Assembly (NCBI GenBank): GCA_963556145.1
Contig: OY744466.1
Span: 4,402,001 to 4,466,000, forward strand
Source: Hygrocybe punicea
Lineage: Eukaryota; Basidiomycota; Agaricomycetes; Agaricales; Hygrophoraceae
Direction: 5' to 3'
Length of the DNA stretch: 64,000 nucleotides
In this document: piece after piece, positions 9,593-21,493 of the stretch
Layout: every line of letters starts with the position of its first letter
Position numbering within the stretch: the first letter of the stretch is position 1
Made by a program: the position numbers and the translations under genes
The notes under the pieces: model-generated
The model's input: only the letters and a program-made list of their open reading frames with translations
Told to the model about the DNA's origin: nothing
The model's database searches: none

Positions 9593-11216
9593 CCATGTTA
9601 TCGCTGCGGATCAACACATCTGTGTTGCAGAAACCCCTCGCCTCAATAATGAGGCATACGAATTCGACTGCAGTGGCCTCAAGCCAACCGATGTCACGGC
9701 CGGGACCTTTCCAGTTGCCCTTCAGCTTCCAGGCATCCCATTCACCTTGTATGAGAACGCCAACCCCCCAACTGGAGGAAGCGTCTACCCAAATGTCGAG
9801 GTCAATCAGGGGGGCCTTGGGGGCCAGTGAGTGGGAGATGGAGGAGTCAAGAAGGAGGCTCCAATGCCGGAGATCCGAGATGACCAAAGCAGGGACCCAG
9901 CAGGGGGAGAACTTGTTGGTGAAGGTGGAGGAGAATGTGTAGAGGGAGGAAAGGTAGGAGCGGCCAGACGTATAAACAAAGGCTATGTGCGAGAGAGAGC
10001 CGCTGATGCTGAGAACTTCCTTCTCGGGCGCGTGCTGGTTCGTGAAGAGATCAAGGAAGAGATCGACTTTCTTCTTGAATTTTAAACGTTTAACGTCAGT
10101 CAGGGAAACAGATCGCCCGGGAATATCCCAAAGGAAGCCGACATAGGAAACAGAAAAGTAAAAATCCTGGCCCTTAGTGGGGTGCCACGGGACACCGAGA
10201 TCCTCAATACGGCCTTTCATGGAAGAAAGGTCGTAAGAGTAAATGTAGGGGGATGAAACACCATCACCACCAATGGGGAAACGAAAAGGGATGATGTCGT
10301 CGACCCATTTAATCATTGGGCCGATGCCCCGATGCACGCAGACGTCAAGGGTGGCATCGGTGACCTCACCTTGGAGGCCGCCAGCCGTGCATAATCTGAA
10401 TATGACATTGTGGTCGATGTAAAAGGAGTCGGAGAGACTCACGACTAAAAAGGCTTTGTGAGGGGGCCAAACTGGAATGGTGCGGTATGCGGCGGAGATG
10501 TCCAGCGCCGCAGCTTGGGCCCCAGCGGGCGCACTGGCAATCTGACAGGGAGATGCGTAAGGACAGAGTTCATGGCTCAAGGGGGAGTTGGAACAGTAAA
10601 GGGGGAACGAGCCGGCGCTCGAACGTAACCAAGCCAGTGCTTGATGTGAAGCACAGAATGTGATGGAGAGGTTTGAAAAGAAAGGAAGTCTGCCGCAAGC
10701 GCGACAGAGTAGAGAAAGTGGGGTGGAGGGGAAATGGGGAGGGGACGACTCACTATATCCGCCATGACCTGGGCGGTGCCCCATCGCGTGGGGAAATCGT
10801 CGGAGTCAAGCTGGTCGTTGACGGAGGTGCATGGAGAACCCTTGAAGGACAGGTTCCGACATATCCGTTTCTTGCCGGGCTTGTCTCCCTCTGCAGGAAC
10901 GACATGCACCTGAATAGGGGAGGAGTGGAAGGGGCCGCCAAGGATGTTCTCGACTTCCTCCCGCGTGTAGGGACCGGACATTCGACCCAAGGAGATTTCA
11001 TCATTGAAGTAAGAGAGAATATTGTTCTGATGCTCGTATGCTGAGGCGTGATTGGGAGGTGTATAAGTACAAGTTAATGGTTCGAGATCGCCAAGAGGGA
11101 AACCGTATCTGAGTTTATGCACAAGGTCCGGGTACTGATGAGAGAGATTAGCCTCGCGTAAGGAGGATTCAAAGGCTGCGTAAGAATAAGGCGTAACTAT
11201 GCGATCTTTGATGAGA

Positions 11217-12505
11217 TCAAGTGCAGGAACGGGAACTGGCGTGATGGTCGGTAAGGCCGCAAATGGAACAAGCATGATGGGAGGGATGGGGTTTGGAACA
11301 TTTTCCAAAGATATTCCAGTTGATGCAGAGGAGCGAGCCGGAGAGACGAGCAGTGAAGGTCTTGTTGAACCATTTGGCCCAGACCTGCGAGCCCTTCTCT
11401 GTCGAGGTGTAAGTACAAGTAGTGAATCGGTGACCGGGCCGTCCGCAAATGAGGCAAGTGACAGTGACGGTGGGACTGGCCTTGCCGGATGAAAAGGGCT
11501 TCGGATCCACTGAACCACCAGGGGAGGGGTATGGATGGGGACGGTCCTGAAGCTTGTCAGTATGTTCAGGGCCAGTAAGGCCTCGCCGTAAGCAATCAAT
11601 CTCCTCGCGCTGCTCTTCGCGGAAGACCTCGGCCTTGGTAACTTCGAATTTCATCAGATAAGGCTCTTCACTGAACTCCTTCGGATCGTAGGCGGCCTCT
11701 TGGCGCATGTCCTTGTCGAATTTTCTGATAGCTCGAAAATTCTGTGAAAAATGGGCGGTGGAACAGAGGAAATGATAATGATTGTAGGAGTGTTGGTAAA
11801 TTTTTCGTCACCATATTGCCTCTGAAATTCCAGCAGGTTTTGATAAGCTTCATGGAATTCGGGAATGAGTATCTTGTCTTCATTGGGAAATTGTGCGGGA
11901 TCGACAATGGTGTATTTGACACTGGAGGGCAGCATGATCTTCTTCGTGGAAAGGGTAGCGGAATTTTTCCACAACAAATCTGTGGATGCAGAAGTGAACA
12001 TCGAGAGGGGGATATGGAAACTAGTTTCAGCAAGTTTGACTATGAGGGGGTGAACTACAAAGGAGACAGAAGTGCGAGAAGGGTTCGGGCGTTCTTTGTC
12101 GGATGAGAAGATGATCTTCGGAGGGGATTGCTTCCCAGGGTCAGGACCAGTTTTGTTGGAGGTGTCGTCACAGAGCAAGGCAAGTGCCTGACGAGAACGC
12201 GGAGTCATAGACATGATGGCTGCGAGAATAGAGTTCATGTCAGGAGTGGGAAGAGGGGTGGAAGGGCAGGAGGGAGGTGTCGTGTCGTCTCCGATATCCG
12301 CGCCAGCGACATCTAATAAGGGTTCGTCATCGTCAATAACGAGAAGGAAATCGGGATCATCGCGCTGAGTCTGGCATAAGGCGTTGCGAGACTTCCTAGC
12401 CTCATTCTCCCTGATAGTAGATTCGGCCGTATTTGACAAATCGGCGTTGAGGGAGGAGATATCCTTATCAGTAGCGGGGGGAGGAGGGCCATAAGTCATG
12501 GTCAT
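11217..12505 (-). CDS. Gag-like protein of DIRS-like element 1
   Basis: ATG at 12505 (MTMTYGPPPPATDKD). The N-terminal two thirds carry an acidic stretch (LLVIDDDEPLLD) and a globular region (SVSFVVHPLIVKL). Near 11745 the reading frame must change; TTCACAG before 11745 suggests a short intron, giving RAIRKFDKDM and AAYDPKEFSEEPYLMKFEV. The C-terminus holds a Cys/His cluster: CLICGRPGH, LLCINWN, GKCSKPHPSHHACSICG and a final Cys, the same cluster as in the second element. This Cys/His domain is usual for gag-like ORFs of basidiomycete DIRS elements and probably binds nucleic acid. Exact splice sites of the short intron were not resolved. Confidence 0.65.
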
Positions 12506-12638
12506 GAGGAAGGTGGAAAACGAAAGAGAAGTGGTGAACAGGAAATTGTAAAAATGAATGAGACTGATACTGAGAAGGACAAGAGGAAAGAAGGGGAGAA
12601 AAGAGACGAAGAATGAGAAAGGGGAGAACGGGGGCTTT

Positions 12639-12650
12639 CAGTATATAAGG
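12639..12650 (-). promoter_or_regulatory. TATA box of DIRS-like element 1
   Basis: Minus strand reads CCTTATATACTG about 135 nt upstream of the gag ATG, followed by a CT-rich leader of the kind seen in fungal promoters. Confidence 0.45.
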
Positions 12651-12785
12651 TCGCTCGCATCTATCCTTCTCGCGAGCAATTAGTCTATTTGAATTCGCTT
12701 ACAAAGCCCTAGCTCTACTTGCACTTGCAAGCTCGTGCGACGTCAAACCGCTACCTATCTTACATGCAGGGGAAATAAAAACTTT

Positions 12786-15211
12786 TTACGTAAGAGCCGT
12801 CGGGATCACCGTAGCTGGCCCAGTACACTTCCGACCCTTGAAATATGTCAGTGTCGTCATGATGATACCGAGAATGAACCAAAGACTAACCCCTTCACGC
12901 CACTCAACAAATGAATGTAACTCTGTGCCACCAAATTTAAGGGCGAATTCAACGTCCAAATCCCAATAGCGCCCATTTGTGCCCATTCCTTGCGTTAGCG
13001 CACTTCGAAAACCACTCGAGTTCGCCGTCACCTGACAAACCTCGATGAAGCCAGGATTCAATTCGCCTGATAAAGCATTTGGAGGTCAGCCACTGACACA
13101 TGGAACATCATAGATTTTTGAAACCAGACCGGACATGTCGGTCAACATAGTGGGTGGTGACTGATCAGGAATAAACGCATAAACTGTTTCCATGATAGGG
13201 GCCACTACGGGTATCCTGTGTGAGTAGCAGAAAGGCTGCCGCGTAGCCGTTCCCGCATCGATTATCTGGCCCTAGCGTTTTTTTGAGAGGAATCGCATGG
13301 TTAAGAGTAAACCACCCACTCACGCGCGGAACAATCTGGCCCCACACTCCACTGACGCATATGACGCCTCTGGCATCTGTGAAGGTGGCGCGGCCAACGT
13401 GGTTGATATTACTGGGAACATATGGAACTCCCATGGAGAGACCATATGCAAAGCGAGTCGCCCGACTTATGACACTCATTTTCGTGTACCACAGTACGGC
13501 TCCATCTGCAACTGCTTTGGACCTTTATTGTAAGAAAGCGTGAATTTCAGAACCTCGGCCGGTAGGAGAAGGTTGCCAGCTCACCTCCCATCCTTCACGT
13601 GAGTGACACGGACCCCGGTAGGATGAAAGTGGCGGACAAGAGTGTCCCGCAGAAAAGGACTTTCACCAAATCCACCCACAAGTAAGATATGCTTGATCAT
13701 ATTATTTTAGTTGGGAAGTACGGGTATGATTATGAGATTTGGTCACTTTGACAGAGAGCCCTGAAATCTGGTTCTTGATACTTGCAAGGATTTCTTCGAT
13801 TCGACTTTCAAAGAAGTCCTGTATATCGTGGCTAAGGTGTGGGTTGGATACTATTCAACCAAAGAATCATGATGCCAGTAAGAGATGCCGCATACCCTTG
13901 AAGCTTGATAATCCCACGACGCACTCCGATCCTGAGATTAGTGAAGCTTCTATCTTGAATTGACGTCGTCAGTATCTTGGAAGCATCAACAAACTGCTTT
14001 TTTGCGCCATTTTGAAATCCTTCAACCGCCGTCTTCACATACTCTTCTAAGATCTCTTCATCGGCCACGGCCTTACTGAGAAGGGAGCGGATATATTCTT
14101 CCGCAGCCTGGTCGACAAAAATACCACCAGCCTGGATACCTGCCATGCGGCGGGGTAAGTTGTGTATCAACCACGCCTAGTAGTTGATCCTTAAACACAT
14201 TCACGTACATGCAGAAGCCTTTTTCTCTTTGAGCTGCAGAGACGGTAACTTGGCAGCTACACCATACACCGTAGTATCCACCGTAGAACCACCAGCATCA
14301 CACACGACAAACTCAGAACCCGGCTATATATATAAGTAAGTTGTATGGTATTCGACTCGATTAGGGGAGAACTCGCATTTAGGATGAGATCGATGCCTTC
14401 TGCGTACTCCTGGCAGAAGTGAACGGACGCCTCCGCTTCACTGACGAATTGAATGCAGGAAACGGCATCTTGTGTCAAACAGTACCCGGCGGCGACAGCG
14501 GCCTCACGAAGGAAGCCGTGTTCTTTGGTTCCCCAGCCATTTGGATGGGCAATAACAATATTCATGGATGGAGTATACTTGTTCCATATGTTTTCGCCGT
14601 CAACCACGTGTTGACAAAAGAATGTCCTAGTGTGCCCAAAAAGATAGCGCATGAAATCGGTGTATATCTGGAGAATAGGAACGCCGGGCGGCAGGGCTAT
14701 CAATTTGGCTGAGCAATAGCATGCACTGCAAGCTTCACTGGCGTACAAACCTTCCATCTCGAACGTTTTGGTGCTTTTCATTGAGGCTGGATGAATATGC
14801 AACTTGAAATGCTTCGCGAGACACCAGTTGTTGTCCAAGGCATCAGCTTCAACCTCTATACCGATAGTTTCCGCACCAAGCTTGACCGCCTACAGATATA
14901 GATGGGTCGGTGAAGACGAAAGAGGCAATTATAAAGCGCGGACCTTGCCATTCGGATCGTAATAAACCTGGGTTGGGACTTCGCTGCATCCCTGTTGCTC
15001 GCTCTGACCCGGCCAATCTGTGACCCGTTTGACCGACACAAGACCACCTGCATATTTTTGTTCACAGTTAAGAACGATGCACGATGAACTTGAACTTCCC
15101 GAATAAGATAGGCCTACCAGCGAAAAGAAAAGCGTACGATACTGCACTTTGAGTCGTACCAATGTCGATTCCAACGACAATTCGAGACTCTTTTTGCCAA
15201 GGCTCCCCCAT
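12786..15211 (-). CDS. HSPA12-type Hsp70-like ATPase
   Basis: Actin-fold ATPase of the Hsp70 superfamily, HSPA12-like branch common and expanded in Agaricomycetes. Twelve exons: 15118-15211, 14944-15047, 14751-14889, 14377-14696, 14209-14323, 13896-14139, 13747-13831, 13585-13691, 13324-13522, 13130-13271, 12891-13066, 12786-12836; total 1776 nt, 591 residues, no internal stop. Phosphate-1 loop VVGIDIGTTQSAVS lies at residues about 10-23, phosphate-2 loop CDAGGSTVDTT mid-protein, and the adenosine-binding motif VGGFGESPFL follows. No substrate-binding domain of canonical Hsp70 follows; the C-terminus is the short beta-rich tail of this branch. Intron 4 needs a GC donor (14376) to keep frame. 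The substrate is unknown. It is divergent from the next gene. Confidence 0.88.
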
Positions 15212-15606
15212 AATATCAGCAATTTTAGAGGTACTGGTAAGACCGCGGCGGACAGACGGAGCTCCCAGGCCAATGTGCTATCATGACTCTGGTGGACATT
15301 TATGTGTACGCCCCAGGTGTCCAATGCGCAGTAAACGAGGCGAGATAACACCAGTGTTAGAATCTAGATATCTCCATAGGGAATTAGCTCGCGATATTAT
15401 AGAGAATGGGAAAACCAAAACCAGCTTGAACTGTACTAGACGCTGATCACCGACTTCCAAATCCGTCAATCGATCCTCCTCTTCCCCAATGGTCTATAAC
15501 ACTTTAAGCTTACCCTCAAACCTGGGCGCTTATATTGAACTCAAAGTCATGGACATGGGCATAGCGGTGTGACCAGGCTGCCTTCCGCAGCCAGAATCAT
15601 GAGAAT
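15212..15606. promoter_or_regulatory. Shared upstream region of two divergent genes
   Basis: 395 bp between the start codons of the HSPA12-like gene (minus) and the coiled-coil protein gene (plus). I see no clear TATA box; it must hold both promoters. Confidence 0.4.
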
Positions 15607-17016
15607 ATGTCGAAAGACTCGAAACGAGTGAGTTCTGTAATGGCTCTTCAGTGGTATCGTTCACGTTACCCTTCATTCTTCATTCCAGAGGGACCACGCT
15701 GTTCGCAATCATTCCAGTCACCGAGAGGGTGATGGTGTATCATCTCACGCGCCTGAGGAAGTCACTCATTCCTCGGAACTAGCAAACAGTCGAGCTGAAA
15801 GGAATATCAAAGTCACTTCCGTAGAAGAAATGGACGTTGACACAGCCGTGCCTGCTCCTACTCTGATCGGTCGGGTCGCCACGGCAATAGCATCGGTCAT
15901 CCCATTTCGAGACTCATCGGGCGGGAGCCCTACACACCTCACCCGGTCGTACGAGTCGCACCGTTGCCACGAGGCAGAGTACAATACGCCCACCTATCGT
16001 GATATGGCCCGGGAGCAGTGGTGGATGGAGCAACTCCAGACCGCGAATGAGGCGAACTCTCGCGAAGTCAGAGCAATGCGCCAGGATCATGCCCGGAGTA
16101 TCGAGACTCTCCAGCTAAATCTCGCCAGCGCACAACAAGACTACGCATCCCTCCGCGTTCAATTGCAGCACCACGATACTCTGGAGCCTCTCCGTGTTCG
16201 TGATGAGTTCTTGACAATGCAACATCTCATTGCAGATTTTTGTCGCGAGGTTGTCCAGGATTCCAAGCCTGGTTCACGATCGACTCTTGACATCCCACGT
16301 CCAGAACGATTAAAGAACGTCGAATTAGGACCGCCGATGTCGCTATTGAAACTCTCGACCCACGGCACGGATCGTGACTTGGACGACTTTCTAGAATGTG
16401 GTCTGCTGGTGATCGTTAACACTGCCTTGCAGCGGTCAATTTACGACTTATTTCACCCCCTCTTAAGTATTGATTGCTCAAACCTTCTTCGCCAAACATA
16501 TGACAGGGTTCGTTTCGATGGTGAGCCACTAACGCTTCTTTTGATCCAGCTCTCACAAGCAACCTAACAGAGCCCCAAATGGTCTGCGGGCGGTGGCGCG
16601 TTCACACTTTTAAAGCCTTCGAGCGGGACTTCTCCAAACCCGCCTTCGAGGAGATCACTAATGCATTAGTCCGGACAATTGAGAAAAACTGGCTCAAGTT
16701 ACTTGATGTGGCATACGGTACACGGTGTGAGGAAGATACGGAGCCATCCACTCGAAACCAGCTCGCAGACATTGTCAAGCAGGCATACCAATGGAACCGC
16801 ATGGTAAAGTTGAATGGTATCGATCTAGACTTTCATCCTCAGTTGGCAAACCACGATGCATGGTTTGATGGGGAAGCCATGCACCTCGAAAGACGGGGCA
16901 TCAAGCCGGAACGTATCATTTGCACTTTGGCTCCCGGTCTGCAGTCGTCTGAGGCTCGGGGAGGAGGGAGGTCACCGAATTATAGATGGCAGGAAAAAAT
17001 TCGCGTTCTAATCTAA
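15607..17016 (+). CDS. Coiled-coil protein of unknown function
   Basis: Three exons, 15607-15627, 15689-16520, 16571-17016, summing to 1299 nt and 432 residues. Both introns (61 and 50 bp) have GTGAG donors, and the second has a CTAAC branch site. The middle part (about residues 120-190) is rich in Glu, Gln, Arg and Ala with heptad character (WWMEQLQTANEANSREV). The C-terminal half carries EPQMVCGRWRV and a helical region ending in KPERIICTLAPGL. This arrangement resembles a family of uncharacterised Agaricomycete proteins that I know only as hypothetical. No enzyme motif or membrane segment is visible. The last 25 residues may read past a further intron. Confidence 0.75.
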
Positions 17017-17244
17017 GGCTTCTCGGTGAGCAAATCAACGCTGTTATCTTCTCTCGTCCATTAACTCGCTGTGAACCACCCTGGTGTCGATTCAGTTTGA
17101 CTGCGTTCTAACTTTGTTTCTTGCGAAATCAAATACTGTTTTGTATTCATATGTTCATATGTTACATCCAGATTCGATACACGATGAACTAGCCAACTGA
17201 CTACATATGAACAGACATAGGTTACACGACCTCTGTCTCAGTGA

Positions 17245-18034
17245 CTACCACCACAGGCGATGAGTAGGGCACTGATACCCATCTTCATTCTTGAACAAAT
17301 ACAACTGGTGATAATCTTCTGCGTCCCACCATGGGCCCGCCTCTACGATTTCTGTCACGATTTTCTTGTTCTTCGGCGTAAAATGTGCAGCCTGCACCTC
17401 GACAGTGACGCGCTGTGCAATGGCGAGCTGGTCGGCGGAATGTGTGAATATGGCAGAGCGGTATTCTGTAGGTGGCGTTAGGTGGTTACATGGTGGTGGT
17501 GGTGCCGGCGGTGGTGGTGAGAAAGGTGTGCTTACGCGTGCCGGTATCACCGCCCTGACGGTTTACACTCGTCGGATCGTGTGTACGATAAAAGAATTCT
17601 TCAAGGACAACGTCAAGCTAACGCTATAACACATTCCAGGAGCCGATGACATACCAACGAGCTCCGCATAGCTCACGATCGCAGGATCGAACTCAATTTT
17701 GACCGCTTCCGCATGATCTGTCTCACCAGAGCAAACGGCGTTGTAACTTGGTTTCTTGATATCTGTTTTCCCCCCGGTGTAGCCCACGACGGTCTTGAGA
17801 ATACCCTTGTTCTGTGCAGGGGGGTAGTGCTTGAGGAAGATATGTTCAACACCCCAGAAGCACCCGGAAGCAAATGTAGCAATTTCTGATGTGTGGTCGG
17901 CTGTATGGACGAAATCCATGAGATATTCGTTGGGTGGAGCAGGGAGGAAGGATACCTGAAGACATGGCCGTACGGAAAGCTGAGAGGTTTATTGGTGGAG
18001 ATGGGGATATCAGATTCCTGAGGCGACTCAGCAT
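17245..18034 (-). CDS. msrA: Peptide methionine sulfoxide reductase A
   Basis: Reduces methionine-S-sulfoxide in proteins with thioredoxin as donor. Exons 17956-18034, 17655-17885, 17536-17598, 17245-17465 sum to 594 nt, 197 residues. The catalytic Cys is in GCFWG (about residue 35); [16 protein letters not shown] and DTGTQYRSAIF follow, all family hallmarks. The first exon encodes an Arg-rich, acid-free leader ([10 protein letters not shown]) typical of mitochondrial targeting. If the 70-bp first intron is kept, an ATG at 17919 inside it opens the same frame ([15 protein letters not shown]), giving a 182-residue leaderless form. So one gene may make mitochondrial and cytosolic enzymes. Converges with the upstream coiled-coil gene. 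Confidence 0.9.
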
Positions 18035-18798
18035 ATTTATTAGAGACTCGGAGGTCGTAATAAAGTCACGTTGAGGAATTATTCATTGAGCTTTGTAAAA
18101 ACAATTCATGATAAAGCTTATTACGACTTACTTGTAACTTGCTTGGTAACTTTCCACCATCACTGGTGATGTCGGGGAACGGCACCCTACTACTCTGATG
18201 TTGTTGGTCGCAGCCCATCTCAGTGGCCCTCGGAACGAGTGTCGTTGGGCGGAAAAGAGAGAGAAAGATCACCCACTGGCAATTGCGCGCGCCCATATCC
18301 TGTCATACGCGAACACGAAAGCACAGCTACAAGAAATTTATACTAGGATGTCTGGACGAGTTGGGCGGGAAACCCGCTTCCCCGCTGATCAGCTGGTGAT
18401 GGTGGATATCTGAGTCGAACACTAGAACTTCCTCCCCGATCCTACTCGGTTCAGCTGGATAGCACAGCGACACGTGGCCGAACTGTAGAGCACGCAGCTG
18501 CAGGTAAATAAGGAGGTGACGAAGAAAGGTGCTAGTGCTGGGCGACGACATGTCTGCAGGTTTACCATATCAGTGGGACTAAAATTTCTGAACGGTGCGT
18601 ACCCGTTATTATCTTGTCTCTCGGTGCTTCCCCTTTATGTCGCGACAAGGCCGCCGCGCGGCGGTCGTGTATTTCATGTGCACATTTCATGCCCACTGCT
18701 TTTATTCGGCTTCATTATTCGGTGTGTGGCGATGCTTCGACGAGGGACGCATAAATATTGGCCAAAGCGCTGATGTTTTCAGAATAACCGTGACGAGG
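18035..18798. other. Intergenic, no gene recognised
   Basis: 764 bp between the msrA start and the next gene. A TATA-like ATAAATATT at 18750-18760 fits the promoter of the downstream secreted-protein gene. Several short frames occur, none convincing. Confidence 0.5.
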
Positions 18799-19896
18799 AT
18801 GAGGACGAGGACTTCAAAATTGTTGCCTTTGTTTCTTGGTGTCTTTCTAGCATGTGCTTATGTAGCTGCATAAGATTTTATCATCTCCTCTATCGATGTA
18901 CCCGGCGGAGACGGCACTGCGTTCACAGCTGGCAACCTTTTCCTGTCCTTCGTCAATTATACGACTTCAAACTCGTTTGTTTTCGCTGTGAGTTTGCAGT
19001 GCTTGGATCTACTTACGTTGTCTTATTTTGCTCCTTCTGTCAAAAGGATCACAAAGGGTGGTCCCAAAGAATCGACAAGGACAAATGTCGTTGACATCAT
19101 GTGTACGTCTGCCATCCTCAATCATTACTCGTCATGATCTGTAATGTGGATAGGTATTAACGAAAACGTATCTGGCCTTGGCTGCGAATACTTCTTTTCC
19201 AGATCGCTCCCTGGTGGATCCTATCATTTTCGCGTAAACATCACTAACACTACTGCTCCGCCCGCCTTCTCCAACACATTCAACGTGGCAGCTTATTTGC
19301 CCGACTGTGTCCCGCCCCCACCTTGGACCAACATCACATCCACTTCCGATGCCGATTATACTTCTTTGCTGCTCACAGACCCACCAGCCGGTTACGCAGT
19401 CAGCCTCGGTCCCAACAAGGCGGGTGAACTCCTGGTCGGATGGACTTTCCGAGATGCCCGTAACGTTAACAACGCGGGCCTCAGCAACATAACTTTGGAA
19501 TTCGTTAATCTCAAGACTGGGCAAGCGACTGGACTGCTCGTGTGGAAAACATCCGACGCGACATCGGAGCTCTTCCAATTCGCGGGCACTGATTTATCTC
19601 TGTCGGGGCCCGGGGGTTGGCGGATTCGCGCGAATTACTCGAATGTAATTGAAGGAGTCCCTCTTGGTTCGACCATCACGGCGCTCGGGGAGGAATTCTT
19701 TGTTACTGGCGAACAGGGAGATTGTGATGGTATTGGGCATTCCACAAGCCCTCCTCCTGGACAAGGTGGAGGCTCTGGGCAAGATGGAGGTTCTGGTCTT
19801 CCTGATGCGCGTCCCAGCGGAACCGAAGGCATCCACGTGTCTGGCGTATCCTGGTTGATTATGATGGCCATAACAGCCTTTTCTGTGGTTCTCTGA
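18799..19896 (+). pseudogene. Secreted, probably surface-anchored glycoprotein with in-frame stop
   Basis: ATG 18799 opens a signal peptide (KLLPLFLGVFLACAYVAA). TAA at 18871 follows, and the same frame then stays open (DFIISSIDVPGGDGT onward). Intron about 19102-19153 (GTACGT to TAG) joins VDIMC to INENVSGLG, and the frame ends at 19896. The body has several N-glycosylation sites (NITNTT, NITLEF), then a Gly/Ser/Pro linker (GQGGGSGQDGGSG) and a C-terminal hydrophobic segment (WLIMMAITAFSVVL), a layout typical of GPI-anchored fungal wall proteins. The TAA sits at the predicted signal-peptide junction. It may be a real nonsense change or a base error; no small intron of usual size removes it in frame. 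Function unknown. Confidence 0.6.
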
Positions 19897-21106
19897 TTGG
19901 GTTCCCTTTCTATGTTTCCGTTGTTCTTTCAAGTCACTTTCTGTCACGTTGATACGTTCATGTTACCCGCGAGCAGTGATCCACGCTCACTGCTGAAGCA
20001 CCCTTTCTGCGCTACAACCTACCTTCGACGTGTCAATTTCCTTATTGGTTAGCGGTGGTTTTTCCACCACCAACTCGTTGCACTTCTTGTGCGCAGTTCC
20101 CGCGGCCCTTTTGTAGGGCACCTCACCGACTGACTTCACTCCAAACTCGCGGTACGTTTCCCATTCTTGTCGCTTGTCTTTCCTCCTCCCCCATTCATAT
20201 GAAGAAAATAAGCGAATACTTTACAACCCGACCAAGGTTGCCGGTAGCTGCGTTTTTGAATGTCGCCATTCAACAACCGCATTGGTATCCCAAAGGGAAC
20301 GGGCTGGATGACGGTCGTAATTTGCAATCGGAATGTGTAGCCCAGCTTGTGTTTTCGAATCTCTCAAGTTTGTCGTGAACCAGTTTCCTGAATATTGAAT
20401 TTTAACAGGAATTCGAACGAAGCGCATGTGTCCCGGGGCTCTTCCATGCGATATTACCTATCTTCACGTTATTCAGAGATCCAAGGCGCTGCGTTCTTTG
20501 GATGAAGTACATGTTTCAACAAGCCCCCTCCGTTCAGCCAAACCCTTCTCGTCATCCACTTGGCAAGTCCTACTTGAAGCAACTTGTCGCTCTTCGTGGA
20601 TCGCAGTAGACTCAGCCATTGCTTTCAACCTTCATCTTATAGGGTAAGTATCATCAACTACGGGGCGGCCAACGGCACGACCACATAGGATGTTGTCACT
20701 GGAATTATTCTCAGATAAACGTCGGTCTTGTCTCATAGAAGTGGCTACTATGACGAGCTGCTATGAAGAATCATAGTCCAGCTTCGGTAGTCAATGGATG
20801 CGCGGTTTGATGCACATGAAGAGACTGCCTCTGTCAATTTTCTTCACGCCATCTTGCCTTCCTTGCAGTCTTGTACAGAGCCCATGATGGAGCATGCAAT
20901 GTGACAGCACGCTGGCGGTGAAGCAGTGTTAAGGTTCAAACGTTCAAGTTATGGAAATGCAGGCACACCTTGTCGCTCACCTGACCGCCCATTTCGACGC
21001 CGACGTGTCTCGCATTTCATTTGTAGTACTAGTTGGCGTGGATGCCTTGACAACGGATATAGGTATATATAAACATGGGGAAAGCGCCGATGTGCTTGCA
21101 ACGAGA
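19897..21106. other. Intergenic, no gene recognised
   Basis: About 1.2 kb with only short frames of no recognisable family. The last 100 bp before 21107 resemble the promoter and leader of the secreted-protein gene at 18799. Confidence 0.4.
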
Positions 21107-21336
21107 ATGAGGACATCAAACCGTCCAGTTTTTGCCNNNNNNNNNNNNNNNNNNNNNNNNNNNNNNNNNNNNNNNNNNNNNNNNNNNNNNNNNNNNNNNN
21201 NNNNNNNNNNNNNNNNNNNNNNNNNNNNNNNNNNNNNNNNNNNNNNNNNNNNNNNNNNNNNNNNNNNNNNNNNNNNNNNNNNNNNNNNNNNNNNNNNNNN
21301 NNNNNNNNNNNNNNNNNNNNNNNNNNNNNNNNNNNN
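21107..21336 (+). pseudogene. Start of a paralogous secreted-protein gene, cut by the gap
   Basis: ATG at 21107 (MRTSNRPVFA) preceded by AAAGCGCCGATG is homologous to the leader and first codons at 18770-18836 (AAAGCGCTGATG, MRTRTSKLLP). The sequence breaks at the 200-N gap. Right of the gap TGTGCTTAT matches TGTGCTTAT at 18854, so by comparison with the paralogue only about 25 bp may really be missing. Downstream similarity is lost within 20 bp. Confidence 0.4.
21137..21336. other. Assembly gap, 200 N
   Basis: Exactly 200 N, placeholder length. Confidence 0.98.
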
Positions 21337-21493
21337 TGTGCTTATATAAGCTGAATAAGCACGCAAAAGCTGATGTGTAAATCTTCTGATGCTGGTGCTA
21401 AGGATATCACGTTCTCCAGCTCGGTCACGGTGATGCAGTTAATCTGGGCGTTATCACTGAGGAGTATCAAAGGAGTTCTGATGTGAACGGCAC

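Larger units (their letters stand above)
7684..11350 (-). pseudogene. RT-RNase H (pol) of DIRS-like element 1, split by LTR
   Basis: Copies element RNA into DNA. In order on the minus strand: an N-terminal region (YSYAAFESSLREANLSHQY), RT fingers and palm with LDISAAYRT and WVDDII (variant of the YxDD box), then RNase H with WVDASSSWGVGV and RSDNM. A 212-bp intron at 10542-10753 (GTGAGT to CAG) removes a stop and joins ADI to IASAPAGAQ. At 9592 the frame runs into an antisense solo LTR and resumes at 7924 with SVIGAFTKGRGRN and DPISRG, ending at 7684. The start is uncertain because the frame overlaps the end of gag; I place it near 11350. Confidence 0.8.
6498..12660 (-). mobile_element. DIRS-like retrotransposon 1
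   Basis: Minus-strand order is gag, reverse transcriptase-RNase H, tyrosine recombinase, the DIRS/Ngaro layout without a DDE integrase. The same modules occur in the same order at 25617-30369. The pol gene is split by a 1668-bp solo LTR at 7925-9592. Borders are set from the recombinase stop and the TATA box; the split or inverted terminal repeats expected of the order were not found by eye. Confidence 0.85.
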
